From positions 744,001 to 808,000 of the forward strand of contig JAGYXB010001001.1 of NCBI GenBank assembly GCA_022495005.1: a DNA stretch of 64,000 bases, read 5' to 3'. Origin of the DNA: Rhyacophila brunnea (Eukaryota; Arthropoda; Insecta; Trichoptera; Rhyacophilidae). Below are positions 46,559 to 58,827 of this stretch, in pieces (positions within the stretch are counted from its first letter, which is position 1; each line of letters begins with the position of its first letter). Both the position numbers and the translations under genes were made by a program. Below the pieces are notes generated by a model that saw only the letters and a list, made by a program, of their open reading frames with translations, searched no databases and was not told the DNA's origin.

Positions 46559-47702
46559 TTGAATTAGATTAATTATATATACAAAATAATGAAAATTTTA
46601 CCCGTGGATTCTGGAAAATCTAAATGTTTATGTGCAAAGTAGTTTATAAGACCCCTTTATCAGTTATGTAGTGATTAATAAAATAGTTCCGGGTAGCTGT
46701 TATCTGAATTTAACTGATATTAACATCTGAATTATATACCTACGAAATTAATCGATTGCATAATTGATTCAAGACCCATTATGTACTTACATTTTTTTCC
46801 TATGTTTTACTAATATGATGTGTGTTTCTGATGTTATTCTAAATTATAATTGTACAATCATAATATTTCCAATAAATATCGTTACATAGTTGTCTAAAAG
46901 CATAGGTTTGCTATAAACACGCGCTAAATAATACTTTAAATACATTATGGATATCCGTAGCTGATAAATTACACGAACAAACAACTGAGCAAACACAACG
47001 TATAACGCTTTGTTATTCCAAAAACAATATCATTACAAATTTGATATTATTATGTAGGTAAGCTTTTCTGGATTACGAAAGCTCCGAACGTATTGTTTGC
47101 GCGGAAAACGGAAAATGAGCGCCATTTTGTTATACCACAGCTGCAGTATAGAACATGTAATAATATTAATACGTGAATAGTAAAATTATTTTTAATTGTT
47201 ATGGTTCTCTCGTCGTCTTCTTTCAATGGCGTTGGTGCCGCTCAAGTTTTGGTGTACTCCACCATTTCTGTGCGTGTTCTCTAGTATGTAGTACATATTA
47301 AGCTATTGTTACACATTCATAATATTATTAATAAGTCTTAAAGTCCTTTAACAATGCATCAGTGTCCTATGAATATTCAATAGTATCTATGTAGGTATTC
47401 ACTGCGTATAAAGAATTAACGTATTTCGATAAACAGGCAGCGCCACTTACGACAAAACATTGAACAAAAACTGACAGCCGCTGTCAAATAGTTACGTTTT
47501 GTAAACAGAAATAGTAAAATACTGTTTCGGACAAAGAAATGTTGTATTGAGTACCAATAATTGTCTATCTACATAAACAGCAATAAAAAAACAATGAATG
47601 ATTTACAAGCATTTAAACAAACGATTAATCAATATAGAAGTTTGTGTATAGTATCGGTACTAATTAACACGGAGTATGTGTTACCGTTTCAATAATAATA
47701 CT
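46559..47702. other. Intergenic, no gene seen
   Basis: Nothing recognised. A GACAGCCGCTGTC palindrome at 47480 recalls the one in family E but the surroundings do not match clearly. Confidence 0.4.
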
Positions 47703-48048
47703 CCAGCGGGTCTATTCTATACAAAAGGCTGCTTTCGTCCGCTAAAACCGCTAACTAGGGTATGTTTGTATCAAATTATTAACACGTATTGTAACAATTA
47801 TAATTAGCCGGTATTAATTGTTGCAATAAATGATATATTTTAACGGCATGCCCCCTGCCTGTGCTAAAATTTAGAGCATGAGCGATAGAGAGAGAGCGAG
47901 AGAGAGACAGTTTCGACTGATTAACTGATTACAATACAATTACAATTATAATATTTCAATATAAAATGTATGTAACAAATACTAACACATTATCACGTTA
48001 GCACGTTAGCGGTTGATAGTCGCCTTTTGTATAGAATAGACCCGCTGG
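47703..48048. mobile_element. MITE with 27-bp perfect inverted ends, family F relative
   Basis: Left CCAGCGGGTCTATTCTATAC continuing to AAAAGGC, and the right end is its exact reverse complement. AATACT occurs just outside both ends, one base off on the right. The core (TATTGTAACAATTATAATTA, TTTTAACGGCATG, GTGCTAAAATTTAGAGCATG) resembles the core at 5530-5650. A GA-rich run is at 47885-47907. Confidence 0.75.
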
Positions 48049-48127
48049 GAATACTGTATCCACGGGTCGAGTATTTACTATGTTAAAGTAACCATTAATT
48101 TATTTAGAATTTATAACAACTGTCTAT

Positions 48128-48362
48128 GTTTGAGCGGCTTATGCGTCGGCTTATATTGTCGTAGTTACCAGGTTCGAACTATCCTGGGTCTAGCAAATAC
48201 CTACACGTATTGTTTTTCGATTTATGTTTGAGTCAGGTATGGGCCTAATAGGTTGAGCAAGGTGGTTAATAACCATTTACCTATCGTAAATACAAACAAA
48301 CCTTCACTCTGTGGAGTCCCAGATGATCTTATTAGGATTGGACATGATCAAAACAAAAATTA
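48128..48362 (+). mobile_element. tRNA-derived SINE, copy 2
   Basis: Head with GAGCGGCTTATGCGTCGGC and a B box GGTTCGAAC-TATCC (one inserted base), then TGGGTCTAGCAAATACCTAC, body GCCTAATAGGTTGAGCAA, tail CTGTGGAGTCCCAGATGATC and ATTAGGATTGGACATGATCA. The order matches the copies at 37911 (minus) and 51848. Confidence 0.75.
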
Positions 48363-49079
48363 TATCGGGTAGTTTTTGTAATATGTTATTATATAAAGTA
48401 GGTATGTTAATAATTTATGTAAAATTACAATATAAAAGTGATGAAGTATATACCATTTTAGTCACTGTTTTTCTATGCTATGTGATTACATTTCCATCTA
48501 TGCGTTATGTTATTAATTAGTTAGTTTTACATAATATTGACATTCTGTAATTCAGGCCCTAAAAATAGTAGTGTTGCCAGTAGATTCTTATATGTGCAAT
48601 GTAGGGATTACATGAGTAGCTTATATTTTCATGGCTCTAGAGAGCTATGAAATATATTATATACATTTTTACAGCCGCGTGTAAACTGGTTTGCTAATTA
48701 TTGCATTGTAAGGAAAGGGAGATAATTATTAATGTTGAAATTATTCCCAAAAATAGCAATAGTGATATTTTAAATAGAAAACATATGTAATATAATGTAC
48801 TGTTATCATTAGTGCTGGAAAGTTGCAAATCCATTAAGGACAGAATTCTATTGCTCAGGTAAGTGGCAAGTGACAACAATATCTAATCATCGCCACACCT
48901 TTCTCTTCTACCCGAATCCGTCAGGCACTGAGGTGCTGACCTTCTCGGAATGGTTCACTGACCAAACATTCGTTTCAAGATATATTTTTATCTCACAGAT
49001 ACTTAATCAAATAATGTACAGAAACATAACATACCTACAAGTAAATCTTAATATTATTATACAATAAATTAATGGGACC
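48363..49079. other. Intergenic, no gene seen
   Basis: Frames on both strands at 48694-49067 have no domain. Confidence 0.4.
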
Positions 49080-49665
49080 CAGTGACGTCCCTAGACAAAA
49101 TACCCCCCCTAGGCAGCGCTAAAATGCCGCCCCATTTTTGTACAGTATTTTTTATCATCCTTACATGACCCCAATATTTAATAAATGTGTTGTATGGATA
49201 CATTACAACAAAACGTATACCACTAAATCCAATTTAAATGCCATCTCTACTTCAATTAACAATATTGCGAGTTCACGGTTTCAGATAAAAAATACACCTG
49301 ACAATTTTCAAAACAACCGAGCTAGGTGTTACGAGCTACCTATGTACCTACCTATAATTCAAAATATAATTCGCAAATCTGCACGTGTCATTACGGACCA
49401 TCAAGGACGTGACGTCCAAGGACAACAAAAATAAACTAGACATTGCAAAACCGACAAAAAATACAGTCCTGTTAAACCTTTTATGTTAATTCTTAATACA
49501 TTTTGTTTCCAACCAGTGAGCTGATTTTTTTAATCGAAGGATATTTTCTTTATTAGGTACTTACTAAGTTTAGGTACCTATTTCTATATATTCGATTTGC
49601 TGCCCTTCAAGTGACTGCCGCCCCCAACCAACGCTCAATCTACTTACCCCTACGAAACGTCACTG
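49080..49665 (+). mobile_element. hAT-type MITE, family I copy 2
   Basis: Left CAGTGACGTCCCTAG, right reverse complement CAGTGACGTTTCGTAGGGG. Flanks ATGGGACC (49072-49079) and ATGCGACC (49666-49673) match 7/8. Interior aligns with the 20138 copy in reverse, including the GGTACCTA palindromes and the AAGTGACTGCCGCCCCC end block. The 98-codon frame 49138-49434 is inside it. Confidence 0.85.
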
Positions 49666-50235
49666 ATGCGACCTACTAGATCTATGACTACCAGAAGTCG
49701 GTTTCGGTCTTATTTTCGAAGAGGAATTAATATAATGGATGTGTGTAATGTAGATGTATGTATTTTGAATTTCAATCATTTGTCTTGGATCATTATTCTA
49801 CACTAGATGGTCTTTGAGCAGGCAAGTGTCCCGCTTTTAACCGTTCAATTAAATTAGATATGTTTCCTCTTATTCTGGTCACGTTCGAAAAACTCTTTGC
49901 GCTTTCTCTCCCCTGCAATGAGGGGGGACAATAAAGGTGTACTGACAATAGTAGAGTTCTCAAAAACAAATATTACTATCTATACATACCTATTTTAAAA
50001 TAATAAAATAGTACTTCATATTCATAATTATTATCCGAAGCTCATTATTTTTGAAATACTATGTCGATTGTTCTTATCGTCTGATTTCAGACTGTACGTG
50101 CATAGAATGTGTCTCGGGTTTCATCCAAGCTTTGTGAATATGTCATAAATGTATCTTTCAGATGAGGCGATGAGGTGGACATTGGTGACATTCACCTGAC
50201 GCCACCTCGTAACTTGGACGAAGAGTTGACATTAA
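49666..50235. other. Intergenic, no gene seen
   Basis: Nothing recognised. Confidence 0.4.
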
Positions 50236-50692
50236 GGGGGATGCTTATACTATCAGAGGCGAAAAGAGGCACCTAACGGAAAAATACGAAGCTTGCAATT
50301 GCAAATAAAAAGGATTTAAAGTTATACAGATTTATATTTTTATAAAAATCGATGTTTTTAAAAATAAATATAAAAAATATTAAAACGACGAATTAGTCAA
50401 AAATCTAAACGACAGAAAATCTAATACTTAATAAACTAATTTTTAATGATAATTATGACCATAAAATATAATGCAATAATAAGATTTGACCCTGCAACGA
50501 ATTTACATTTTATTACATTTTTTTACAATTGTAAGTTTATCTTTAAGTTAAAAAAAAAAATATATATTTTTAATGTTTTCGGATACATATTTATTAATTA
50601 ATACAGTTGAAATTGTAAATTATCAAAAAAAAATCTCAAATTGCAAGCTTCGTATATTTCCGCTAGGTTCTCTGCTGGCATGCGTCTCCCCC
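50236..50692. mobile_element. TTAA-flanked MITE, piggyBac-like
   Basis: TTAA lies at 50232-50235 and 50693-50696. Inside, about 65-bp imperfect inverted ends begin GGGGGATGC (left) and GGGGGAGACGC (right, reverse-complemented) and share CTAGCGGAA/CTAACGGAA and TACGAAGCTTGCAATT. TTAA duplication is the mark of piggyBac-type transposition. The core is almost all A/T and encodes nothing. Confidence 0.65.
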
Positions 50693-50696
50693 TTAA

Positions 50697-51847
50697 TCTG
50701 ATGACGCTAGATGTTCGCCATGCTACACCAAGACCAATTTTAATTCTTTTAAAAAATTTGCAGCATCATACGGAGAATTAAAGCATCCCTTTCTTAAAAT
50801 AACTCGAATCTTGGTGTAGCTTCCATGTTTTAGTTATTTACTATTTTTCTAGCTTTTTTACCATTCTTTACTACTTTTTCACTTAAACACTGTATTGTAT
50901 TAGATAAACTACTCTAAAGCACGTTTGAGTTTTTGGTGACCTCATTCTTGGGTGACTGCTCCCAGGATACTCCCAGACCTAAAAAATGTAGACGCCTCAT
51001 GTCATATTGTTGTCTATGCCTTGTGCGCCGATAAAGATTGGATGTCGTATGGGGTGGGTTGGATTGTTAAAAGGCAAACACTAAGCCGGAAAAAACTATA
51101 TTAATAAAGTTTATAAATTTTATATAGTCTTTCTTTGTGGGTGGTTATTCCCAGGTGAACTGTATGTATGTTTTAAATGAGCTTTTCCATTTTACGTAGT
51201 TTTTCACATCCCTTCTTTCCTGACACCATGAGCTAAAACATTGTTTTTGAGTACCTAACACATTTTATACCGAATCGTTGGTCTTCCCAAACTCTCGTCG
51301 TCAGATCCAATTAACGTGGAGCGGTTCGAAGTTCGGATAGTATTAACATAATAAAATAAACATTGAACACGTTTAATTTGCTATAAATAAAGGCATCGTT
51401 GAACTCTCGTGGATCTATCAATAGCGGTATTCTTTCCGGTGCATCGGGAGCTACGTGTCTAACCTCGCTACTTGCAGTCGAATAATATTCCCTGTTGCGA
51501 TCCCGTGAATCGATGAATTACTATACATCTATATACTCACTCTTTGCTCACTCCTTACGCTCTCCGTGCCTCAGATGTTTAATTGCATTATATATTGGCA
51601 AAATAATTAATTGTTATATAGGAAAAAAAACATCTCTGTTTAATTGAGGAAGACCAATCTGGTCTGGAAAAAAATTATATTTACTACAGTGTTGAAAGTT
51701 TTCTGCAATTTATTTCGGTCAGACAGGCAGAAACTTTATTACCAGTTACACAATAATATACGTATATTTATGACAGTTTGACAATCATCACACCTTAAAG
51801 ATTATATTCTGCACCACCTATTTGATCAGTTGAGCTAAATAAATTCA
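50697..51847. other. Intergenic, no gene seen
   Basis: At 50940-51060 the GGTGACTGCTCCCAGGATAC and CCAGACCTAAAA strings faintly resemble the 19400-19500 LINE 3' region. A CG-richer patch is at 51280-51520. Confidence 0.35.
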
Positions 51848-52050
51848 TTGATGGCCGAGCGGTTACGCGCTAGGCCTATAATGTCGTAGGTCCCGGGTTT
51901 ATCAAATTCACATGGTGGTGTCCGATCTGTGTTTCGACCTAAAGTATGAGCTTAATAAGTTGAGCAAATGGATAACAATATGTGTAAATACAATTTCCAG
52001 TCTGTGGAGTCCCAAATTATGATTATCTTAGGACTGAACATTTTGAAATA
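51848..52050 (+). mobile_element. tRNA-derived SINE, copy 3
   Basis: A nearly intact Pol III A box, TGGCCGAGCGG, starts the tRNA-like head (TGGCCGAGCGGTTACGCGCT), followed by a decayed B box (GGTCCCGGGTTTATCAAA). The body AGCTTAATAAGTTGAGCAAATGG and the tail CTGTGGAGTCCCAAATTATG follow (first 20 bases each). The A box resembles that of tRNA-Ser/Leu type heads. Confidence 0.7.
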
Positions 52051-53919
52051 GTATTGTTAACAAAAATATAGGTTTTGTTTGTTAAGTTTTTTCTTATTTC
52101 GTGTTGTTATTTTTTGTTTAAATCCGTTAAAATAATATGTCAGCAAAGAAACTGAACATTCTCGAATAGGCGAAAAAACATGCACTGAACCAATTTGTTG
52201 AAAAAATCTAATTTTTCTAACTCCCTATTTAAACTTTCTCGCCATTTACTTATGTTTCTCAGTACTTTGAAAATAAAAATTATACAATGGATTATAATAT
52301 ATTAATTGAGTTAGCATTTACTTGGTAGAATTCCATTTTAAAAGAAATAAAAATATAATTAATATTAAATTCTACAGGTTTTTTAGAAGGTTTGTCAATA
52401 GCTATTTCGGTTGTAACACCATTATCAAGACTATTCAGATAGGCCGTTTGCCTTTGCTTAAATACTATACACATAATAGAGACAGAATACATTTTTTTTA
52501 TTCGTTCAAACAATATTATGACTTTGTATACTTATTATTAATTGTAATATTATTAATACTTTGAAAACCCTAAGTGGGTTTTTAATGGATTGATTTTTTT
52601 TTAAATAGCATTCATTATCCAAAAAATATCAGCGTAAAACAAATATTTTAAGCATAACGATATTGTTTCATTTTTGTTGGTTGATAGAAGAATTGTTTAC
52701 AGAATTGAATACCGCAAAGTTCACAGTATTTTTTACAATAAACCGATGTCGAATTGATTATAAAGTTTTTTAAAAAGCTCTTTGTACAAGGGTTGAGATA
52801 GATATTGTTCGCACAGTGAAAATTTAAAAAGTTCTCAGACTAGAGAAGGGCTATTCGCGGAGAACTTCCTGCGAGTGTAACCATTAATCAAATTATCCAC
52901 TGGGTCTATACGAAAGGACGAGATAAGAAAATTAATGCCCCAAGTAAAGGAAGACTTTTTTAATTCATTTTTTTATCCACGTCCATCCGCGTCAGGGCTC
53001 TTTTGTCGGGGCTTGATTTTTCATCCCTTCTCGCGAGATGTGTATCTAAGATTGAATGTTTAAGTAATTTAAATAAATGGGTTTTTTTCGCGTGTTATCT
53101 GCTCGAGTTATGAAAGGTTTAACGGTAATGTAATCAGTAATAATCCGTTAATTATATAAAATAGATACTTTAACCTTGTATTTTTTTAGTTTAAAAACAG
53201 TTCTAAAGATAATTACTTACTTCATTAAAGTAACTGGTTAATATATAATAATATGGAATAGACCGGTATTATAGAATCCTGCAATTTTTCTAACCTATTA
53301 AGCATCTTACTGCAGTACTGTACTTATATAAATCATTTGGTAGGTCACCAGTGAAACATATGAGTATTAACATATTATGATTTACTACACAGGATAGCTT
53401 TGTATGACTTATAAATGCACGTGTTGATAGTGCCAAGACCCACAGTGAACTGACTGAGCCGAAAGGTTAAAAATATTATCTACATAGTGATAGTAACTAC
53501 TACTTGTTTTCCTCACATTTTATTATAAAAGAATAATGCATAAATAAACATTACGTTTGTATATACAAAGGTATTTTTTTGCATGAAGCAAGAACAAACA
53601 GATTTACATACTTAGGTAACTTTATTAAAAATCATATTTTTTTTAGAAGAGAAAGTCTCGACAACTTATGCCGACTGTCTGGCTTGATTAATAAATAATA
53701 TCATTTTGAATTTGATCGTTAAATTATTGGTGGAATAGAAAAAATTATATTTAAACACGACAAAACAAACAGACTTGAAGCCGTATAGCGACACGCGCTC
53801 TGTAAATAAATGACATCTATGTTTATAATAAAATCCATTTCAATCTATACATCATTTTAACAGACAACAATATCAACAGTGTGGAGAACAATAACAACAG
53901 CATAATATTATTTAATAAT
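52051..53919. other. Intergenic, no gene seen
   Basis: Overlapping opposed frames at 52292-52564 have no domain. The 52395-52440 block is a minor repeat shared with 40395-40440. Confidence 0.4.
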
Positions 53920-54668
53920 ATGCTTGTAAATACAACCGTGGACAGGCTCGCCGCGAACTCGAAACGTGTGGGTCTTGATCTGAATGCGGCTAAGACCAAA
54001 TCCATGTGCAGTGCTGCACGCATCGACGCCGACACTCCTCTGCGGATTTCCGGTCTGCTCGTCGAGCTGGTGTCCAGGTTCAAATACTTGGGTGCCACGG
54101 TTGCCGATGATGGTGGTATTTCTAGTGAGGTTGGAATCCGCATGGGTGTGGCGGGCTCTGCGTTCAACCAACTTGGAGTCGCATGGACGTCAAGGCTGTA
54201 TTCTGTGAGGACCCTTGTCGTGTGTTTAACGCATGCGTGCTGCCTGTGCTCCTGTATGGCTGTGAGACATGGCATCTTACTAAGCTTCAAGAGTCTCGGC
54301 TTTTGAGCTTTGAGAATCGATGTCTCCGCCGAATCTTAGGGTTACATTGGTACGACTGCGTTACACAAACACCCGAGCTCGTGAGCAGACACAACAGCCT
54401 TCGGTGATTGAAGTTATCACGAAGAGACGCTTTACGTGGCTGGGATACGTATTCCGGATGCCGCCAAAGAGTGCGGCACTTCATACCCTTGTGGCACAGC
54501 CTCAAGGGTTCCATCGCCGTGGCCGGCCCTCCCTCACTTTGCAGCGGTGCGACAAGAGTGACCTACGTGCTGCAGGTCTGACATGGCGGGAGGAGCAAGA
54601 GTTGGCGATGGATCGAAGGAAGTGGCGCCAACTTGTGCTTACACTATGCCCCAATGTTGGGACGTGAC
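53920..54668 (+). pseudogene. RTE-like LINE reverse transcriptase C terminus, two frameshifts
   Basis: Starting just after where the catalytic Y.DD would be, frame 1 reads VDRLAANSKRVGL, AAKTKSM, LVELVSRFKYLGATVADDGG and AFNQLGVAW. Near 54210 it shifts to VFNACVLPVLLYGCETW and LLSFENRCLRRILGL; near 54355 it shifts again to FTWLGYVFRMPPKSAALHTL, FHRRGRPSLT and DRRKWRQLV, ending in TGA near 54666. This order (KYLG..V..DGG, LLYG.ETW, RCLR.ILG, W.GYV.RM, GRP) is the C-terminal part of RTE/endonuclease-reverse-transcriptase LINEs. 5'-truncated and inactive. Overlapping minus frames are shadows. Confidence 0.85.
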
Positions 54669-54692
54669 AAGGTGGAAGAAGAAGAAGAAGAA
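54669..54692 (+). mobile_element. LINE tail, (GAA)n
   Basis: Directly after the RT stop codon comes AAGGTGGAAGAAGAAGAAG, a simple-repeat 3' tail as seen at the end of LINE insertions. Confidence 0.55.
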
Positions 54693-55429
54693 ATACAACT
54701 AGCATCATATTATTTATCTTAATACAACTTTCAATAGTCTACCCTCTACAGCGTCATTTAAACTAAAAAAAATGGCGGAGGCCTATTTAATTATATTATT
54801 TGTTTTAATTATTATTTTTAACACTAGTAGTTTACTATAAAAATACGTGCCGAGATGATTGAATTGGTATCTGAATCGTTGCTTGTAATTTACTACAAAT
54901 GCTCACGATGATAGTGTGTGTCGTCAAGTATCCAACTCATCTCGTGTAATTAAAGCCTTAATAATTAGGTTCATGTTTACTTTTATTTTATCTAATACTA
55001 TGTTTTTTCTCTGTTTACAGGTAAGCGTGATAGATCCATGACTTAATCTCAAATTCTTCCAACTTCATGACATCATAATATGATTGTAAGTCCAATTTTT
55101 AGAATGTTTATTATGAGTTTCCTGGTAAATGTAGAACACATTTGCTCCAAGTGTCGTCGGTATAATAAATCTTATATTTTTGAATAATTAAATATTAGTG
55201 AATTAGTAACAAGTCATTGGATTCACTGTTGCAAATATGTGGCATACAGTAATATGTTCAAATAAATATAATAAAATACGTTTAAATTGCATTAAACCAC
55301 CCATTTATATTCTCAAATTTGAATATAGAACAAAACTATTTCTTTTTCATTTGATGGTGAATTTTTAACTTTATTGAGATGTTGATAAGGCATGGATGAA
55401 ACTGTATGTTCTGCATTAATATGTTGGCG
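54693..55429. other. Intergenic, no gene seen
   Basis: Nothing recognised. Confidence 0.4.
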
Positions 55430-55905
55430 GTCTCTTTGTAGGAGGTGAGGAGTTGCGATAGTTAGATTTGGTGGTTGCTCCGATGGATGGAGGAGTGAAT
55501 CTTTATTACAGCGTAAACAGTCGATATAGGAGTATGTTACAAGAGTTATGATACTGTTCCGATGTCCGAGGCTCGGTGGATGAGATGCTGCGCAGAGCGA
55601 TACAAAGATTGAGATCTGAATGACACGAAGATTTATACTGATCGACCTGAGATATGCTCAGTCCGGAATGTTATGATAGAGTGTCCTTTCCAATCAATTA
55701 TGAACCGCTATGTATTAACGTACGTACTATTGAATAATATGTTGAAATGACTATTCAATAAATCGAGATCAGCTATTTTATTGAGTATGCGATAATTGGA
55801 CATTGAGGTCAGTTATTTCGTATAGTTTGCAATAATTGGATACTAGCTGATTCTACGTGAAAATTATAATCGAGAACTGAGTCACACGAATCCAATGACG
55901 GCGAA
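55430..55905 (+). repeat. Interspersed repeat, family J copy 3
   Basis: The longest family J copy. Shares its left part with 22380-22640 and its right part with 17830-18040 (TTCCAATCAATTA...ATTGAATAATATG.TGAAATGA...GAACTGAGTCACA). Compatible with a solo LTR, but TG/CA borders and a target duplication could not be confirmed. Confidence 0.5.
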
Positions 55906-56064
55906 ACTATTTTTGCCATTCTGGAAAAAACTTTTATTATTATTTGCGACATAATATGTATTATATTTATTTTTAAATAGTTTAATGATAGTTTTTATAG
56001 AAAGTATTATAAATACTGCATACCATTTTATTGTTTTCTGTGCGTGTGTATGCCTTGGTTTTAC

Positions 56065-56467
56065 CAGTGACGACCTTAGATAAAATGCCGCCCCTAGGCA
56101 GCGCCAAAATGCCGCCTCATTTTTTTTATACATTATTTTCATCATTCTTTCATTAGTCCAATATCTAAGAAATGTGTTGTATGGATACATTACTAACAAA
56201 ATATTGGACTAATTATTATTCGCAAATCCGCACGTATTGTTTCTGGTCACCGAGGACGTTGAAGGGCAATGGAAGTAAATTAGATATCGCAAACCCGACA
56301 AAACTAGTCAGTTGATTTTTTTTAATGGAAAGATATTTTCGTTATTACTAAGTTTAGGTAGCTATTTATATATTATATTTCTAATGATTTTCCTCGATTT
56401 GCCGCCCTTCGAGTAACTGCCGCCCCCAAGCGACGCTCAATCTGCCTACCCCCACGGGACGTCACTG
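56065..56467 (+). mobile_element. hAT-type MITE, family I copy 3
   Basis: Left CAGTGACGACCTTAGATAAA, right reverse complement CAGTGACGTCCCGTGGGGGT. Flanks GGTTTTAC (56057-56064) and GGTTTTAT (56468-56475) match 7/8. About 180 bp shorter than the other two copies because of internal deletion. The frame 55882-56199 (minus) is partly inside it. Confidence 0.85.
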
Positions 56468-56475
56468 GGTTTTAT

Positions 56476-57439
56476 AGCCTCTCAATGTGAGAAAGATAAT
56501 AATATGATACCCAAGTTAATACGAATCAATGATATGATATTACGGGTACCTTTACTGTAGTAGATACATAATCTACTCTCTCTATATTTTTATCATTTCT
56601 CTGGAGTTTTCTTTCTTAGGTTATTTCACTGAGTCGTAATTCATATTTTTAATTTCCCATTGGCGCACGAGACTTAGCGGTAAGGGGTTTTCTCCTTCTC
56701 GGAAAGTATCGCTTAGGAATACTAATAAGACCTATAAATATACACGTGAAATATATTATCTCTTTCCTTCCAAAATAGCTGCATTTAGCGCTAGTACATT
56801 AATTTAATTTATTACGCTGGTCTCTAACTTGGGTGAAAATAGCAAAAAATAAAAAATATATAAAGTAAATTCCCAAGCGAACTTGGGTTTTCTCGCTCGA
56901 TTTATATGCAAAGTGGTCTACCATTAAATCTTTAAACTGCACGTCCCTGCTTTAAACTTGATGTATACGATTATACTTCGAGAAACATTATCTTAGACTA
57001 CGGTATCGAATTTTCTGTAAATTTGTCTAACTGGAAAAGAACATTATTCCATTTTAACCTATTGCTTGTTAGGGTGAAATAACTATTCGTAATCACCTCG
57101 TATACAATGAAACCATTCGTATAACATTTAGCAGCTTTATTTATTTGAAAATAACACATATACCTACATAATTATATGATCGGTTACATTAAGTACATAA
57201 TTATTATTAAAATTCGACATAATTTATTGAAAGCAGCAAACATTACAAATTACATGTTTAAGACATTTACTACATGAGATGTATATAGACCGATATAAAA
57301 CCGACATAAAAAAAAGTTGTTTGTGTCATATAAAAAAAAGCATCTGTTAAAATCATATTAGCAATCCACGTCAACTCGATACAATATGATCAAACAAAAA
57401 TCTCTATTCTTTGAATGCTTATAAATCATTTTATTAGAT
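56476..57439. other. Intergenic, no gene seen
   Basis: Nothing recognised. Confidence 0.4.
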
Positions 57440-57515
57440 AGGGCCAAGATACACTTCACTGAATATCTATGCTGACTGCACCAACGCGGTTTTTATAGCG
57501 GTGTGTCTTGGCCCT
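57440..57515. mobile_element. 76-bp inverted-repeat element
   Basis: AGGGCCAAGATACAC and, reverse-complemented from the right, AGGGCCAAGACACAC bound only 46 bases. It could be the smallest remnant of a larger inverted-repeat transposon. It abuts the truncated family C copy that follows. No clean target duplication. Confidence 0.5.
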
Positions 57516-57519
57516 TAGG

Positions 57520-57660
57520 ATGTCAAATTGACATTTGAATATTATTTCTATCAAGTACAAATTTTTTTGATCGCTTAAGCTAGTCAAGTCAAGTTTATAT
57601 GATTCAACAGAAAATTTAAAAACGTTGTATATAAAAAGTTCTTTTTATCTTGTAATTATT
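57520..57660 (+). repeat. Interspersed repeat, family C copy 4 (3' part)
   Basis: Holds the last third of family C (GACATTTGAATATTATTTCT-like block, GTCAAGTTTATATGATTCAA, AAAACGTTGTATATAAAAAG, TTGTAATTATT). The left part is missing. Confidence 0.65.
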
Positions 57661-58819
57661 AGTATTGTATTGTACTGTATTCAACTGGTTCAGATTCACT
57701 TGTATTTACGTGAGGTTGCTGCCAAAAGTTCGTAAGTCGATAATTTAGGTATTTAGTGTTAATAACGTATTATGTGTCCATATATTATAAATAAATGTAA
57801 GTTAAGAAAAAAAATCAAGGTCATTTGATATATAAAATATGCACTTAAAGCAAAAAGAAAATAGCATTATATCTGATTTTGGGGGGCATTTCAAACTTCA
57901 AATGAGTCGTATAGTATCAAAAGTAGATCTTTGCGTTATTCATAATTTCGAGAAAATGACGAAAAACGTTTTGCTGGGTTTTTTAGTGTTATAATAGCAT
58001 GAAATATGTTTCTACATTCAGAAATTAGAAATTCAATTCAAATTCAACAGTTCTACTTTTGTTTCCAAAGTATTGAACAGCTCTAATTCTGATACCAAGC
58101 CCTATTTTTATCACAATTTTATACCACACAGATATGATTTTGATTCAAATATTATATTGCTAGTCGTACATTATGGTCAGAAGAATAATTTGGCATATTT
58201 AGTTAAATTTCGATATATTTGCTACAGTTCTACTTTTGATACTATACGACTCAAATTAATAGCAATTACTCCATAACATGATTTCGATACTTACCAATTT
58301 TGACAGTAACCCACGATAGGTAATAATATTATTGTATTGTCATAAAATTGTTAAAGTATAAAGGTGTTTTGATATATAGATTTGGCTCAAACAACAAGTC
58401 TAATCTCTTTTTGCTCTTTCAAAATACTCCACAGTAATAAACAGTATGATTTATTTTAGGCTCCGAATTCTTTGCTCTTTGTATTTCTATGCATTATTAT
58501 TTTGCTATTCCTTCGCAAACAAAACTTTGAAAAATGAATCACTTTTGACGCGGTCGATAGTACGCAGACCCTTGCAGAAACAAAGTAAATTATTATGAAC
58601 CAAAGCAAACGCCCTCCAAGAAAGAATACTTCATCAATCTTTCTTGTTATTTAAGAGTACGCATGAGTTTACTACCCTTTTAATCAAATATATCTGAACA
58701 GGCGCACACATATTAATACTGGTATAAGGGGGTAGATTTCGAATAAATATGCATAATAATTTATTACTGATTTTTTAAGGGCAGGTGCCGCAGACTTCTG
58801 CATTTTCTCCGCCTACTAC
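57661..58819. other. Intergenic, no gene seen
   Basis: The frame 58073-58276 has no domain. Two near-copies of a TCAAAAGTAGA/TCTACTTTTGA string (about 57920 and 58050/58225) form small inverted pairs. Confidence 0.35.
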
Positions 58820-58827
58820 GTACGTAC

